Assembly: GCA_929200535.1 (NCBI GenBank)
Contig: CAKMZV010000013.1
Location: 1 to 54,634 of the forward strand
Direction: 5' to 3'
DNA length: 54,634 nt
From: an uncultured Gammaproteobacteria bacterium
GTDB lineage: Bacteria; Pseudomonadota; Gammaproteobacteria; CAKMZV01
Both the position numbers and the translations under genes were made by a program. Under the pieces are notes generated by a model. That model did not search any database, was not told the origin of the DNA, and saw nothing but the letters and a program-made list of their open reading frames with translations. The number at the start of each line of letters is the position of its first letter. Within the stretch, counting starts at the first letter, position 1. Below, one piece after another: positions 45,566 to 54,634 of the stretch.

Positions 45566-46363
45566 TTATTCTTTAGAAAGTGATATTTTAACTTCACCCA
45601 AGCCCTCTATATGTGCCTCTAAATGAGAGCCTGCCTGTATGGGTAGCATTGGAGCCAAAGAGCCAGAAATAATGGTTTCGCCTGCGGATAGGGGATTACC
45701 GATAATCGCCAATCTATTGGCTAACCAGCGCAAAGAATTTAAGGGAGAGCCTAAGCAAATACTACCGATACCCTCAGCAATTTTTTCTTTTTTATTACAT
45801 AATTGCATTTGACAATTGATTAAATCAACCTTATCTAAACGCTTGAAATTATGTCCCAAAACAAAATGGCTTGCCCCCATATTATCGGCAACCATATCGG
45901 TTATTTTCACATCCCAATTCATCCTTGAACCAACAATCTCAATAGCTGGAGCAACATAATCAATGGCTTGTACTAATTGAGCCGTAGAAACAGGGGAGGT
46001 AATACTTTTTTTCATAATAAAGGCGATCTCAACCTCAACCTTGGGGCTGTAAAACTCCTCAAAGCCAACTTCAACATTATTATCAAGCTCCATATTTTGA
46101 AAAAGCGTTCCGAAGACCGGCTCTGAAATCCCAAAACTTTTTTGCCCTGCAAAGGCGGTAACGCCAATTTTTCTACCAATAACCGCATTACCGTTATTCA
46201 GTTTTGCCATTGAGGTATTTAATGAAGATTGAATTTCATAGGCTTTTTGTAAATCAGTATCACCAATTAAATTACGAATTGGTTCACAAACGCTATGCTC
46301 TTGGTAAGCTCTAAATAAGGCATCGCTGGCTGTTTGGATTAAGTTATCTTTGTTAGTATTCAT
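45566..46363 (-). CDS. 2-keto-4-pentenoate hydratase (FAH superfamily)
   Basis: 265 aa. Fits the MhpD/DmpE/DmpH group: AYEIQ near residue 40, GRKIGVTAFAGQKSFGISEPVFGTL, metal-binding SPKVEVEIAFIMKKS, YVAPAIEIVGSRM and GSLAPMLPIQAGS. These enzymes hydrate or decarboxylate dienol acids in the meta-cleavage pathway. No other aromatic degradation genes are adjacent, so the pathway here is unknown; it could pair functionally with the aldehyde dehydrogenase region at 7373-10403 (speculative). A 21-bp palindrome lies just upstream. Confidence 0.82.
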   Translation of the reverse strand: MNTNKDNLIQTASDALFRAYQEHSVCEPIRNLIGDTDLQKAYEIQSSLNTSMAKLNNGNAVIGRKIGVTAFAGQKSFGISEPVFGTLFQNMELDNNVEVGFEEFYSPKVEVEIAFIMKKSITSPVSTAQLVQAIDYVAPAIEIVGSRMNWDVKITDMVADNMGASHFVLGHNFKRLDKVDLINCQMQLCNKKEKIAEGIGSICLGSPLNSLRWLANRLAIIGNPLSAGETIISGSLAPMLPIQAGSHLEAHIEGLGEVKISLSKE

Positions 46364-46385
46364 TTTTGCGTATTTTTATTATTAA

Positions 46386-46406
46386 GAGACCTTTTGCAAA
46401 GGTCTT
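46386..46406. mobile_element. Second minimal 21-bp MITE remnant with target duplication
   Basis: GAGACCTTTTG followed by CAAAGGTCTT joins two family ends with no interior. ATTAA flanks it on both sides (46381-46385 and 46407-46411), a 5-bp duplication. It lies 22 bp upstream of the hydratase start on the minus strand, in its 5' leader or promoter region, where the hairpin could affect expression. Confidence 0.65.
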
Positions 46407-46489
46407 ATTAAGTATATTTTTTTTTAAAGACTACCTCTACTATACTATGTGAACAAATATAAAGTTTTTTTTTATTAGATTCACATTTA

Positions 46490-46786
46490 GAGACCTTTGC
46501 ATAAAAGTATGGCACAAAAAACGTTTTTACTCTTGGCGAGTTTGCGAGCCGTAGAGTAACAGTGTTTGAACTGCTTGCAGGTAAAAGAAAAAAGATAAAA
46601 AATCGTTCTGATTGAGAAGTGAAACGCAGCTAATACATCCATCTTCGCAAGTTTCACAACACAAAAAGCGTTTTTACTCTTGGTGAGTTTACGAACCTTA
46701 GAGTAACAGCGTTTGAAGCGCTTGCGAATAAAAATCAGGACGTTTTTTTACTTTTTTACTTGTCATATCTTTTGTGCAAAAGTCTC
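46490..46786. mobile_element. Non-autonomous MITE, long form, copy 2
   Basis: 297 bp, nearly the same as the copy at 1859-2156 in the same orientation, with a few scattered substitutions. The ends are the same inverted repeats, and ATTTA is duplicated on both sides (46485-46489 and 46787-46791). Both internal 69-bp modules are present. It fills most of the 473-bp gap between the hydratase and thiL and leaves about 50 bp for the thiL promoter. Confidence 0.88.
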
Positions 46787-46836
46787 ATTTAATAGAAGTA
46801 GCCAAAAGATAGATTATAAATGATAATTTACTTACT

Positions 46837-47898
46837 ATGAACACTATGAATGAATTTGATATTATAGAGCGTTTTTTTAAGTCTAAAAACGACGACCATT
46901 CCGTATTGGTTGGTATTGGTGATGATTGTGCAGTTATTAAACCCTCAGAAAACAACGCTATACTCGTTAGCGTGGATAGTATGGTATTAGGAACTCATTT
47001 TTCAACAATCACCCCAATTGATGCAATTGCTCACAAACTGGTTGCTTCAAACATAAGTGATATGACAGCCAGCGGTGGAATTGCCCGTTGGGCAACATTA
47101 TCACTAACACTGCCAAGTATTGACACTAACTGGTTAGAGACCTTTTCACAAACTCTTCTTAAGAGATTAAAGTATTATGGGGTTTCCCTTATTGGTGGAG
47201 ATACCACACGAGGCAAAGAAATCCACTTATCTCTCACTGTAATAGGTGAATGTAGAGATTCACAACATATAAATAGAAATGGGGCATCTGCAGGAGATTT
47301 TATTTGTTTAAGTGGAGAAATAGGAGATGCTGGCTTGGGTTTTTTGATAGAACAAAAAATGCTTCAAGATTCTGATTTTCTAATTCGTCACCAGAAGGAC
47401 AAATCGGATATGCAAAAAGTTTTACAAAGATTTTATTATCCTGATGTGCATAATAAATTGGCTCAGCACATAAAAAATTACGCAAATGCTATGATTGATG
47501 TTTCAGATGGCGTTTTACAAGACTTAAAGCATATTATCAACTCTTCAAATGCAGTCTCAAAACTTAAAGTAAAGTGCGGTTTTGAGCTATATTCAAATAA
47601 AATACCACTATCTAAATATTATATAAATATTTTCAATTTATTTTTAAAAAACAAATACTTAGATGATAAATATGATGACAAAATAAACTTCGCTTTAACT
47701 TCTGGAGAGGCATATATTCTTTGTTTTACAATTTCTCCAATAAATTGGGAAAAACTACAAAATAAACTAAAACAAAGCTCTTATGAGAAAGAAATCATTA
47801 AAATAGGAGAAATCACTTCAAGAGATGCTTTAACTCTTGATGGAATAGAAATTTCAACGATAAAATCAATGCAAAAAAAAGGTTTTAAACATTTTTAA
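46837..47898 (+). CDS. thiL: Thiamine-monophosphate kinase
   Basis: 353 aa. ATP/Mg-binding motifs of the PurM-like fold: GIGDDCAVIK, VSVDSMVLGTHF, ASNISDMTASGG, LIGGDTTRGKEIHLSLTVIG and IDVSDGVLQDL. It phosphorylates thiamine phosphate to the active diphosphate. ATGs at 46837 and 46846 are both plausible. The typical neighbours nusB and pgpA are absent. Compared with E. coli (325 aa) the C-terminal part is somewhat longer and lysine-rich. Confidence 0.92.
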   Translation: MNTMNEFDIIERFFKSKNDDHSVLVGIGDDCAVIKPSENNAILVSVDSMVLGTHFSTITPIDAIAHKLVASNISDMTASGGIARWATLSLTLPSIDTNWLETFSQTLLKRLKYYGVSLIGGDTTRGKEIHLSLTVIGECRDSQHINRNGASAGDFICLSGEIGDAGLGFLIEQKMLQDSDFLIRHQKDKSDMQKVLQRFYYPDVHNKLAQHIKNYANAMIDVSDGVLQDLKHIINSSNAVSKLKVKCGFELYSNKIPLSKYYINIFNLFLKNKYLDDKYDDKINFALTSGEAYILCFTISPINWEKLQNKLKQSSYEKEIIKIGEITSRDALTLDGIEISTIKSMQKKGFKHF

Positions 47899-48073
47899 AA
47901 GCATCTAAATTTAATTTTAAAACAAATAGTTAAATAGATTTATTGAACTTAAAAATAAAGTACAAAAACCGATTTTGATAATTTACTTTAACTTCTTATA
48001 TTGCTTAAAATAACTTTTTCAGAGGTTATATTGCAAGAAAGAGATTGTTTCGGTATCAAATATCACAAAATCT

Positions 48074-48232
48074 GAGACCTTTGCATAAAAGTATGGTAAA
48101 AGAAAAAAGATAAAAAATCGTTCTGATTGAGGCGTGAAATGAAGCTAATACGTCCGTCTTCGCAAATTTCACAACGACAATCAGAGCGGTTTTTTGCTTT
48201 TTTACTTATCATATCTTTTGTGCAAAGGTCTC
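48074..48232. mobile_element. Non-autonomous MITE, short form
   Basis: 159 bp with the same ends (GAGACCTTTGCATAAAAG left; complement of GAGACCTTTGCACAAAAG right) and a 5-bp duplication AATCT (48069-48073 and 48233-48237). It lacks module A exactly between GTATGG and TAAAAG, and lacks module B, keeping only the core found between the two modules and the right end. It lies in the 527-bp gap between thiL and trpB, which holds no gene. Confidence 0.85.
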
Positions 48233-48365
48233 AATCTATAAAACATTCACGTGATAAAATTACTAAGTACGGTGGTGAATCATCGCCTTAGAGTCTTTCG
48301 TATTGAAAGATAATAACTATCATATTGAATTACTTGCGAAATAAAACTTTAATTTCCTACACAGA

Positions 48366-48399
48366 GCAATGCTCAACAAATGGCAATGCTCAATAAGTG
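48366..48399. repeat. Short tandem duplication upstream of trpB
   Basis: Two 17-bp units, GCAATGCTCAACAAATG and GCAATGCTCAATAAGTG, lie 27 bp before the trpB start. They differ at two positions. They could form part of the trpB leader; no trp attenuator hairpin with a Trp-rich leader peptide is visible. Confidence 0.45.
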
Positions 48400-48425
48400 A
48401 TACACAATAAAATAAATACATAAAA

Positions 48426-49625
48426 ATGAAAAATTTTTTTCAACATCCTGATTCACAAGGCTATTTTGGGCAATTTGGTGGGCGGTTTGTCGCCGAAAGC
48501 CTTATTTATCCACTTGAAGAGCTAGCAAAAGCGTATAACCATTATAAAAAAGATCCTGATTTTATAGCAGAAGTAGGGGATTTATTGTCTTCTTATGTCG
48601 GTCGTCCGACCCCATTGTACCATGCAAAAAAATGGTCTGAAAAAATTGGTGGTGCCCAAATTTATTTTAAACGCGAAGATCTTAATCACACTGGAGCCCA
48701 TAAAGTAAATAATACGGTAGGGCAGATTTTACTGGCTAAAAAGATGGGAAAAACTCGCATCATTGCTGAAACTGGAGCAGGGCAACATGGGGTTGCAAGT
48801 GCGACAGTATCAGCCTTATTAGATATCCCCTGTGTTGTTTATATGGGAGAAAAAGACGTTGCCAGGCAAGCGATTAATGTTTATCGTATGCAACTATTAG
48901 GGGCTGAAGTTGTACCAGTGAAATCAGGCACTAAGACCTTAAAAGATGCTCTCAATGAAGCATTAAGAGACTGGGTAACCAATGTAGATGATACATTTTA
49001 TGCCATTGGTACTGTTGCTGGTCCACATCCATACCCTGAAATGGTAAGAGATTTTCAAAAAATAATTGGTGAAGAAACTCGTGAGCAAAGCAAAAAACAA
49101 CTTGGAAAATTACCAGATGCCTTAATAGCTTGTGTCGGAGGTGGTTCAAATGCAATGGGTTTATTCTATCCATTCCTAAATGATGAAGAGGTGAAAATTT
49201 ACGGTGTTGAAGCTGGCGGTTTAGGCATTGCAAAAAATGCCCATGCAGCCCCATTATGTGCTGGCAAACCGGGGATATTACACGGAAATAAAACCTACCT
49301 GATGATGGATGATGATGGACAAATTATGGATACACAATCTGTATCTGCTGGTTTAGACTACCCAGGCGTTGGTCCTGAGCATTCGTATTTAAAAGATGAA
49401 AGCCGTGTGGAATATACCTATACTACCGATGATGAAGTTTTAGAGGCTTTTTACGAAGTTACTCGAACAGAAGGAATTATTCCTGCATTAGAGACGAGTC
49501 ATGCTTTAGCCTATGCTAAAAAGCTATCTAAAAATCTTGACAAAGGGAAAAACATTGTAGTTTGTCTTTCTGGGCGTGGAGATAAAGACATTGACTCCGT
49601 ACGTGCAATTGAAAAACAAACTTAG
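48426..49625 (+). CDS. trpB: Tryptophan synthase beta chain
   Basis: 399 aa. PLP lysine in [14 protein letters not shown], phosphate-binding [13 protein letters not shown], and N-terminal [15 protein letters not shown]. It condenses indole with serine to tryptophan and channels indole from TrpA. No other trp genes are upstream; trpA follows after 6 bp. Confidence 0.97.
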   Translation: MKNFFQHPDSQGYFGQFGGRFVAESLIYPLEELAKAYNHYKKDPDFIAEVGDLLSSYVGRPTPLYHAKKWSEKIGGAQIYFKREDLNHTGAHKVNNTVGQILLAKKMGKTRIIAETGAGQHGVASATVSALLDIPCVVYMGEKDVARQAINVYRMQLLGAEVVPVKSGTKTLKDALNEALRDWVTNVDDTFYAIGTVAGPHPYPEMVRDFQKIIGEETREQSKKQLGKLPDALIACVGGGSNAMGLFYPFLNDEEVKIYGVEAGGLGIAKNAHAAPLCAGKPGILHGNKTYLMMDDDGQIMDTQSVSAGLDYPGVGPEHSYLKDESRVEYTYTTDDEVLEAFYEVTRTEGIIPALETSHALAYAKKLSKNLDKGKNIVVCLSGRGDKDIDSVRAIEKQT

Positions 49626-49631
49626 ATACAA

Positions 49632-50447
49632 ATGAGTAACCTAATGAATAGAATAGAAAAAAAATTTTCCGATTTAAAAGCTAACCATCAAACTGCGTTA
49701 ATTCCTTTTATTACTGCCGGATATCCAGATAAAAAAAGTACCTTACCCTTACTACACTGTTTAGCTGAGAATGGTGCACACATTATTGAAATTGGCGTAC
49801 CTTTTTCAGACCCTGTGGCAGATGGACCAACCATTCAAGCCTCCAGTTTTGAGGCAATTAAGAACGGAGTAAATAGCAAGGCGGTTTTGGATATAGTCGC
49901 AGAATTTAGAAAGACCAACCAACACACCCCCATTGTGCTAATGGGCTATGCCAATCCTATTGAAGCATTTGGTTGGGAAGAATATGCTCAACAAGCGAGT
50001 GCAGTAGGAGTTGATGGTCTGCTGACTGTTGACTTACAACCTGAGCCTGATGATAAATGGGGTGCACTTTGCCAAGACAATGGGCTTAATCGCATTATTC
50101 TTATTGCACCCACGACATCTAAAGAAAGGCAAACTTATTTATCTCAATATGCTTCAGGATACATTTACTACGTTGCATTAAAAGGAATTACTGGAAGTAA
50201 CGCTTTACAGCCTATACAAGTAAAAGAGGCTATAATAAAATTGAAAAGTAAAGTAGAACTTCCTGTTGTTGTTGGTTTTGGAATCAAAGATGCTAAAACA
50301 GCTGCGGAGCTATCTCAATGTGCTGATGGCATTGTTGTTGGCTCGCAACTTCTTCACATACTATCACAACATATTGACAACCCTAATGAAGGCATTAAAC
50401 AAGCAGGCGATTTTATAAGCGAATTAAATCGCGCAATACAAACATAA
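49632..50447 (+). CDS. trpA: Tryptophan synthase alpha chain
   Basis: 271 aa TIM barrel. Catalytic Glu in IIEIGVPFSDPVADGPTIQ and Asp in GVDGLLTVDLQPE; phosphate loop VVGFGIKDA and GIVVGSQ. It cleaves indole-glycerol phosphate to indole and glyceraldehyde phosphate. The start at 49632 is used for spacing to trpB; a second ATG at 49644 is possible. Confidence 0.96.
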   Translation: MSNLMNRIEKKFSDLKANHQTALIPFITAGYPDKKSTLPLLHCLAENGAHIIEIGVPFSDPVADGPTIQASSFEAIKNGVNSKAVLDIVAEFRKTNQHTPIVLMGYANPIEAFGWEEYAQQASAVGVDGLLTVDLQPEPDDKWGALCQDNGLNRIILIAPTTSKERQTYLSQYASGYIYYVALKGITGSNALQPIQVKEAIIKLKSKVELPVVVGFGIKDAKTAAELSQCADGIVVGSQLLHILSQHIDNPNEGIKQAGDFISELNRAIQT

Positions 50448-50478
50448 AATACAAGCATAATAAAAAATAAGAAAAAAT

Positions 50479-51357
50479 ATGAGCTGGTTAGATAAATTAA
50501 ATCCGAAAAAAATCCTATGGGATGATGACTCTCTCTCTTCAAGTTCTGTGCCTGCAGGTGTTTGGATAAAATGTGATTCCTGTGATGCAACACTTTACAA
50601 AACCGAAGTTGAGAAACAATTTTATGTTTGCCCCAAATGTAATCATCATATGCGTATTTCGGCGCGTCAGCAACTACAATTTTTCTTAGATGAAGAAAAT
50701 CTCATAGAATTATCCCCAGAATTAGGATCTATTGACGTTCTTAAATTTAAAGACAGCGTTAAATACACCGAAAGAATTAATAAAGCCAACAAAAAAACTC
50801 AAGAAAAAGATGCGCTCATTTGTATGACTGGCACCCTAAAAGGTATGCCGGTTGTCGCTGTTAGCTTTGAATTTTCATATATGGGCGGTTCAATGGGTGC
50901 TGTTGTTGGTGAAAAATTTGTTCGTGCAGCTCAATACTCTTTGGAAAAAAATGTGCCATTAATTTGTTTTTCTGCAAGTGGAGGAGCAAGAATGCAAGAA
51001 TCAATGTTTTCTCTAATGCAAATGGCAAAAACAAGTGCAATTATTAAACGCCTTAATCAAGAAAAAATACCATTTATTTCAGTACTAACAAATCCTACTA
51101 TGGGCGGAGTTTCTGCCAGCTTGGCAATGCTTGGAGATATTATTATTGCTGAGCCAAAAGCGACAATTGGCTTCGCTGGTCGTCGAGTTATTGAGCAAAC
51201 TGTGCGTGAAAACCTACCTGAAGGATTTCAAAAGAGTGAATTTCTGTTGAAGCATGGGGCAATTGATATGATTGTTAAAAGAAATAATATGCCTATTAAA
51301 ATATATGAAATTCTTTGTATGCTAAAAAATCAGCCTTCTTTGTTAGCAAATGCTTAG
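50479..51357 (+). CDS. accD: Acetyl-CoA carboxylase carboxyltransferase subunit beta
   Basis: 292 aa. N-terminal zinc ribbon CDSC...CPKC (residues 32-55), carboxyltransferase core [36 protein letters not shown] and [18 protein letters not shown]. With AccA it transfers the carboxyl group from biotin to acetyl-CoA, the first step of fatty acid synthesis. The order trpBA-accD-folC is conserved in gammaproteobacteria. Confidence 0.96.
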   Translation: MSWLDKLNPKKILWDDDSLSSSSVPAGVWIKCDSCDATLYKTEVEKQFYVCPKCNHHMRISARQQLQFFLDEENLIELSPELGSIDVLKFKDSVKYTERINKANKKTQEKDALICMTGTLKGMPVVAVSFEFSYMGGSMGAVVGEKFVRAAQYSLEKNVPLICFSASGGARMQESMFSLMQMAKTSAIIKRLNQEKIPFISVLTNPTMGGVSASLAMLGDIIIAEPKATIGFAGRRVIEQTVRENLPEGFQKSEFLLKHGAIDMIVKRNNMPIKIYEILCMLKNQPSLLANA

Positions 51358-51362
51358 AATGC

Positions 51363-52751
51363 ATGGTGACAGAAAATTTATTAAATTCAAACTTAATTAC
51401 AAAAGCAACAAAAGAAGGTACAAACGCTTTTAGTTCGATTTCAAAGGCTTTTGAATGGTTGGAAAAAACTTCTCCCTCGACCTTAATTACCCCGGGCTTA
51501 GAATCGATCAGCAAAGTAGCAACTAAACTGGGACTTAACGCACTACACAAACAAAGCAAGATAATCACTGTTGCAGGCAGTAATGGCAAAGGAAGCACCT
51601 GTTTTTTTGCTGAACAAATTGCTCTTTCACATAATCACAAAGTAGGCTTATACACCTCTCCTCATTTAACCTCTTTCAATGAAAGAATTCGTATTGATGG
51701 CAATAATATATCAGATAAAAAACTACTCAATGCTTTTAATATTGTGTTAAAAGCGAGCCTCCACCTTAAAACTCAACTTAGCTACTTTGAATTTACCACG
51801 CTCTGTGCTTTATACTGTTTTAAAGAAACTGAATGTCGCCTAATTATTCTTGAAGTTGGATTAGGAGGGCGCTTAGACGCTACTAATATAATTCACAATC
51901 ATTGTGCTATTATTACTTCGATCAGCTTAGAACATACCCAATGGCTGGGCAATACACTATCAGAAATTGCGGCAGAAAAAGCAGGAATTATTAAACAAAA
52001 TGAAACAGTTATTCTAACCGACAATTTACCCCAAAAATGTCGGGATATTGCAAAAGAAAAAAGAGCAACCATCTATCAATATAACAAAGACTTTCACATC
52101 ACTACCACCTCTAATCATTTACTAACCATTAAAACAGAAGAGGGCAATACTCTAAAAATATCTATTGCAAAGAACTCAACCACGTGTTTTCAAACCAATA
52201 AAACAAACCTTGAAATAGACTGGATACGCCTAAAAAATCTTAGTTTATCTATTCTTGGCTTATTTGCTGTGGGGGTACAATTACAACAAGAAAAAATTAC
52301 TAAAGCCGTCAATAACACTACTTTTTCTGGTCGTTTGGAACCTTTTAGCTATGGCAAACTGCAAGGATGGCTTGATGTTGCACATAATCCAGAAGCGGTA
52401 ACAAACTTACTCTCTTTTATTGAGAAATTAGAAAATAAGGTTGATGTTGTGTTTGCTTGCCTTGCTGACAAAGAGATTGATAAAATTATTTCTTTATCTA
52501 AAGCCTATATTCAGCATTGGCATCTTATTGATATGCAAAATCCTCGTGCTATTGGTGGGGAAACAATGAAAAAAACATTGCTATCTCAAGATATTCCAAT
52601 AGAAAACATCACGCTTTACGAACAAAATAATTTTATGTACGAAATTGCTCAAAAATCAAAAAAATCGAATAAATCAATTATTATTTTTGGTTCATTTATG
52701 CTTGTTGGCTTAGCCAAAGCACTAATATCACAAAAGCATTTAAATAAATGA
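51363..52751 (+). CDS. folC: Bifunctional folylpolyglutamate/dihydrofolate synthase
   Basis: 462 aa from ATG 51363, 5 bp after accD; the frame extends into accD but that start is unlikely. P-loop VAGSNGKGSTCFFAE, HLTSFNERIRIDG, LEVGLGGRLDATN, ITSISLEHTQWLGNTLSEIAAEKAGI and LDVAHNPEA are present. It adds glutamates to folates. Its length exceeds E. coli FolC (422), partly through a longer N-terminus. Confidence 0.93.
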   Translation: MVTENLLNSNLITKATKEGTNAFSSISKAFEWLEKTSPSTLITPGLESISKVATKLGLNALHKQSKIITVAGSNGKGSTCFFAEQIALSHNHKVGLYTSPHLTSFNERIRIDGNNISDKKLLNAFNIVLKASLHLKTQLSYFEFTTLCALYCFKETECRLIILEVGLGGRLDATNIIHNHCAIITSISLEHTQWLGNTLSEIAAEKAGIIKQNETVILTDNLPQKCRDIAKEKRATIYQYNKDFHITTTSNHLLTIKTEEGNTLKISIAKNSTTCFQTNKTNLEIDWIRLKNLSLSILGLFAVGVQLQQEKITKAVNNTTFSGRLEPFSYGKLQGWLDVAHNPEAVTNLLSFIEKLENKVDVVFACLADKEIDKIISLSKAYIQHWHLIDMQNPRAIGGETMKKTLLSQDIPIENITLYEQNNFMYEIAQKSKKSNKSIIIFGSFMLVGLAKALISQKHLNK

Positions 52752-53218
52752 TGGAACTGCAAAAAAAAGCCTTTTTTATAGGTGCCTCGATATGGATAGG
52801 TCCTTTTATTTTATTCACTATTGTTATAGGGCTTATTTCCTCTTATATGCAATCTATAGAAGCGACGCCTACACCTGAAGTAACTTTCTCTACTGAGAAA
52901 AAAACCGAAGAAAAAAAGAACAGCAAAAAGGCGGTGGAAAAAACCATTCACGAAGTAAAATCCAATTCTCTTACTTTATGGGTCATTCAAGTTAGCTCTT
53001 ATACGAAAAAAAAATACGCAGAAGAACTTATTAGATTATTAGAAGAGAAGAACTATCAACCCTCTCTATTTACTCAAAAAAGAGGCAAAAAAACAATTTA
53101 TGCGGTTCGTCTTAAACCATACTCTACTAAAGAAGAAGCGCAAACTGTGGTGAAAAAAATCGAGCAACAATTAAATTTAATCCCAATAATTATTTATATT
53201 AATAAATCAGAACGATAA
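52748..53218 (+). CDS. SPOR domain cell-division protein, DedD-like
   Basis: 156 aa. Short cytoplasmic start, one membrane helix (residues 9-31), a charged lysine/glutamate-rich linker, and a C-terminal SPOR domain (about 75-153: LWVIQVSSYTKKKYAEELIRLL, YAVRLKPYSTKEEAQ). SPOR domains bind denuded peptidoglycan at the septum. Its ATG overlaps the folC stop; in E. coli dedD follows folC in the same way. Confidence 0.87.
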   Translation: MMELQKKAFFIGASIWIGPFILFTIVIGLISSYMQSIEATPTPEVTFSTEKKTEEKKNSKKAVEKTIHEVKSNSLTLWVIQVSSYTKKKYAEELIRLLEEKNYQPSLFTQKRGKKTIYAVRLKPYSTKEEAQTVVKKIEQQLNLIPIIIYINKSER

Positions 53219-53253
53219 ACACTCAAGTACGGCATGAGAGCCCTCAATTTGTC

Positions 53254-53276
53254 ATTCTGAGGCTTGCCCTCAGAAT
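53254..53276. repeat. Hairpin repeat, TCATTCTGAGG type
   Basis: Perfect 9-bp stem ATTCTGAGG / CCTCAGAAT with a 5-nt loop, 36 bp after the SPOR gene stop. It may act as a terminator or as a dispersed intergenic hairpin. Confidence 0.6.
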
Positions 53277-53308
53277 CTCTTTGTTCTATGGGAGGCTGAG
53301 CTCTTGAA

Positions 53309-53330
53309 ATCCTGAGACAAGTCTCAGGAT
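53309..53330. repeat. Hairpin repeat, ATCCTGAGAC type
   Basis: Perfect 10-bp inverted repeat ATCCTGAGAC / GTCTCAGGAT with a 2-nt spacer, the second of three hairpins within 152 bp. Confidence 0.6.
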
Positions 53331-53375
53331 AACAGGGTAGGGGTTTCAGGATGGCAGAAAGGGGGATGAGATGCA

Positions 53376-53405
53376 CTCATTCCCACGCAGAAGCGTGGGA
53401 ATGAG
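53376..53405. repeat. Hairpin repeat, CATTCCCACGC type
   Basis: Perfect 13-bp stem CTCATTCCCACGC / GCGTGGGAATGAG with an AGAA loop. Hairpins with this core are common intergenic repeats in diverse bacteria. It lies 15 bp before the end of the convergent kelch gene and could end both transcripts. It is markedly GC-richer than its surroundings. Confidence 0.65.
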
Positions 53406-53420
53406 AAATAATTGAGAGGC

Positions 53421-54482
53421 TTATTCTCTAACAATATGCCATACGTCGTTTTTTGCACCCTTACAGATATCATCATCACTATCGCTTGGATAGCAAAACC
53501 CACCAATCACCCATATTTTATCCTTAAATACCACAGCTTGATGCTCACCTCGCTCGGAGAATCGTTCCGAAGATGTCAACTTACCTACGGGCATCCAAGT
53601 CTTACCATCGGCAGAGTTCCATACGTCGTTTGTGTAGTCGTGATTCTCTGTATTGTTCCCACCAATCACCCATATTTTATTATCAAAAACTACAGCTTGA
53701 TGTTGTTGCCTCATCGAGAATCCTGATGAATCATTAGCCTTAACTTCAGTCCATTTGCTGCCATCTTCAGAGCTCCATACGTCGTTTTTTATTCCATCAG
53801 CACTACTGCGCCCACCAATCACCCACATTTTATTATCAAACACTACGGCTTGGTGCTCAAATCGAGCTGTGAATCCTGCTGAATCATTAGCCTTAACTGT
53901 AATCCAATTTTCACCATTGACAGACCTCAATACGTCGTTTTTTGCTTCATCATCACTACTGACCCCACCAATCACCCACATGTGACCGTCAAATACTACG
54001 ACTTGGTGCCGAGCTCGAGCAGGGAAAGTGAATCTTTGGTCAGTAGGCTTAACCTTAGTCCAAGTGTTACCATTGGTAGAGCTCCATACGTCGCCTATGT
54101 GTTTATCGTTGATATCGAGGCCCCCAATCACCCATATTTTATTATTAAACACTACGGATTGATGCTGTGATCGCTCCGAGAATCGTTTATCATGATCGAA
54201 AGCTGAGGACTCCCAATTGATGCCGTCGTTAGAGCTCCATACGTATTGTGTGGGCCTACTAGCGTACCCAGCAATCCGCCACATTTGATCTTTAAATACT
54301 AAGGCTTGATGTTCAGATATTGCTGAGAATGCTGATTTAACAGCAACTTTTTCCCAGCGATACGTAATTTCATCTGGGAGGGGGTCGCCATCACTACCGC
54401 AAGCCACTATAAGCGGTAAACATAAGGTAATGATGAAAATTTTTAAAAATGACAGAAGAGAGGCGGATGAGAATAGTTTCAT
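53421..54482 (-). CDS. Kelch-repeat lipoprotein
   Basis: 353 aa. Lipoprotein signal ending LPLIVAC with Cys28 as the lipidation site, followed by GSDGD. Six kelch units follow, each with HQ-x-V-V-F-x-x-x-x-W-V-I-G-G (for example HQAVVFDNKIWVIGG), then DVWSSxDGxxW, together forming a six-bladed beta propeller. Units three to five are very similar, suggesting recent internal duplication. Anchored in the envelope, it likely binds proteins or sugars; no partner is known. A MITE copy starts 102 bp upstream. Confidence 0.88.
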   Translation of the reverse strand: MKLFSSASLLSFLKIFIITLCLPLIVACGSDGDPLPDEITYRWEKVAVKSAFSAISEHQALVFKDQMWRIAGYASRPTQYVWSSNDGINWESSAFDHDKRFSERSQHQSVVFNNKIWVIGGLDINDKHIGDVWSSTNGNTWTKVKPTDQRFTFPARARHQVVVFDGHMWVIGGVSSDDEAKNDVLRSVNGENWITVKANDSAGFTARFEHQAVVFDNKMWVIGGRSSADGIKNDVWSSEDGSKWTEVKANDSSGFSMRQQHQAVVFDNKIWVIGGNNTENHDYTNDVWNSADGKTWMPVGKLTSSERFSERGEHQAVVFKDKIWVIGGFCYPSDSDDDICKGAKNDVWHIVRE

Positions 54483-54584
54483 AATTTATTTAAGATAAGT
54501 TTTTTTAAGTTTTTTATAAAAAAAGTTTTTTTGCACAATTTGTACAATTTGCACAAATTAAAACGCAAAAAAAATAGAAAAGAT

Positions 54585-54634
54585 GAGACCTTTGCATAAA
54601 AGTATGGCACAAAAAACGTTTTTACTCTTGGCGA
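54585..54634. mobile_element. Non-autonomous MITE copy, cut by window end
   Basis: The last 50 bases match the left end of the long form (GAGACCTTTGCATAAAAG, then GGCACAAAAAACG) through ACTCTTGGCGA, so module A is present. The right end and target duplication lie outside the window; the left flank is AAGAT. Confidence 0.8.

Noticed and set aside
53254-53405. CRISPR array
   Set aside because: The three hairpins have different sequences and there is no regular spacer; no cas genes are present. No CRISPR was seen elsewhere in the window.

Overview
The window is an AT-rich chromosomal segment of a gammaproteobacterium. This rests on the trxA-rho pair, map-glnD, dnaA-dnaN-recF, the trpB-trpA-accD-folC-SPOR string, Rnf subunits in B-C-D-G order, a DUF2970 protein and a CCA-encoding tRNA-Phe. 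Genus cannot be fixed from sequence alone. DUF1566 surface proteins, abundant small non-autonomous repeats and a taurine aminotransferase suggest an environmental or host-associated lineage; that is inference.

Layout. 1-2330: two DUF1566 (C-type-lectin-like) genes, the first cut by the window edge, then a 298-bp miniature transposable element. 2333-6501 (minus): trxA-rho-ctaA-ThiF/MoeB-like-ABC ATPase. 6914-6989: tRNA-Phe. 7373-13934: DUF1185 protein, flavin reductase and aldehyde dehydrogenase, then pyrF, a CDP-alcohol phosphatidyltransferase on the other strand, taurine-pyruvate aminotransferase and a VOC protein. 13956-15900: an overlapping AAA ATPase / PD-(D/E)XK-like pair that looks like a defence module. 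15911-18216: GFA protein, FAD oxidoreductase and a 59-aa DUF2970 gene. 18349-18522: a candidate 6S-like RNA. 18710-20925: galE and a periplasmic protein. 20918-26723 (minus): rnfBCDG, a phosphoethanolamine-transferase-like gene and dgkA. 27096-35477: gltD, secA, a secreted protein, map, glnD. 35907-44799: dnaA, dnaN, recF, recB, recD. 44817-46363 (minus): an envelope protein and a hydratase. 46837-53218: thiL, trpB, trpA, accD, folC and a SPOR protein. 53254-53405: three hairpin repeats. 53421-54482 (minus): a kelch-repeat lipoprotein, then another mobile-element copy running off the window.

Two signals stand out. First, the C-terminal coding regions of the two DUF1566 genes differ almost only at first and second codon positions, mostly in AAY-like codons, with third bases kept. 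This is the footprint expected of adenine-directed mutagenesis by a diversity-generating retroelement, although no reverse transcriptase or template repeat lies in the window. Second, a non-autonomous element family with GAGACCTTTGCA-type ends and 5-bp target duplications occurs here as long (297-298 bp), short (159 bp) and minimal 21-bp end-to-end forms. The minimal forms still have target duplications, and one sits exactly between two convergent genes.

Further points of interest are Rnf genes without rnfA or rnfE nearby, recB-recD directly behind recF without recC, and a divergent DnaA with no recognisable DnaA boxes beside it.
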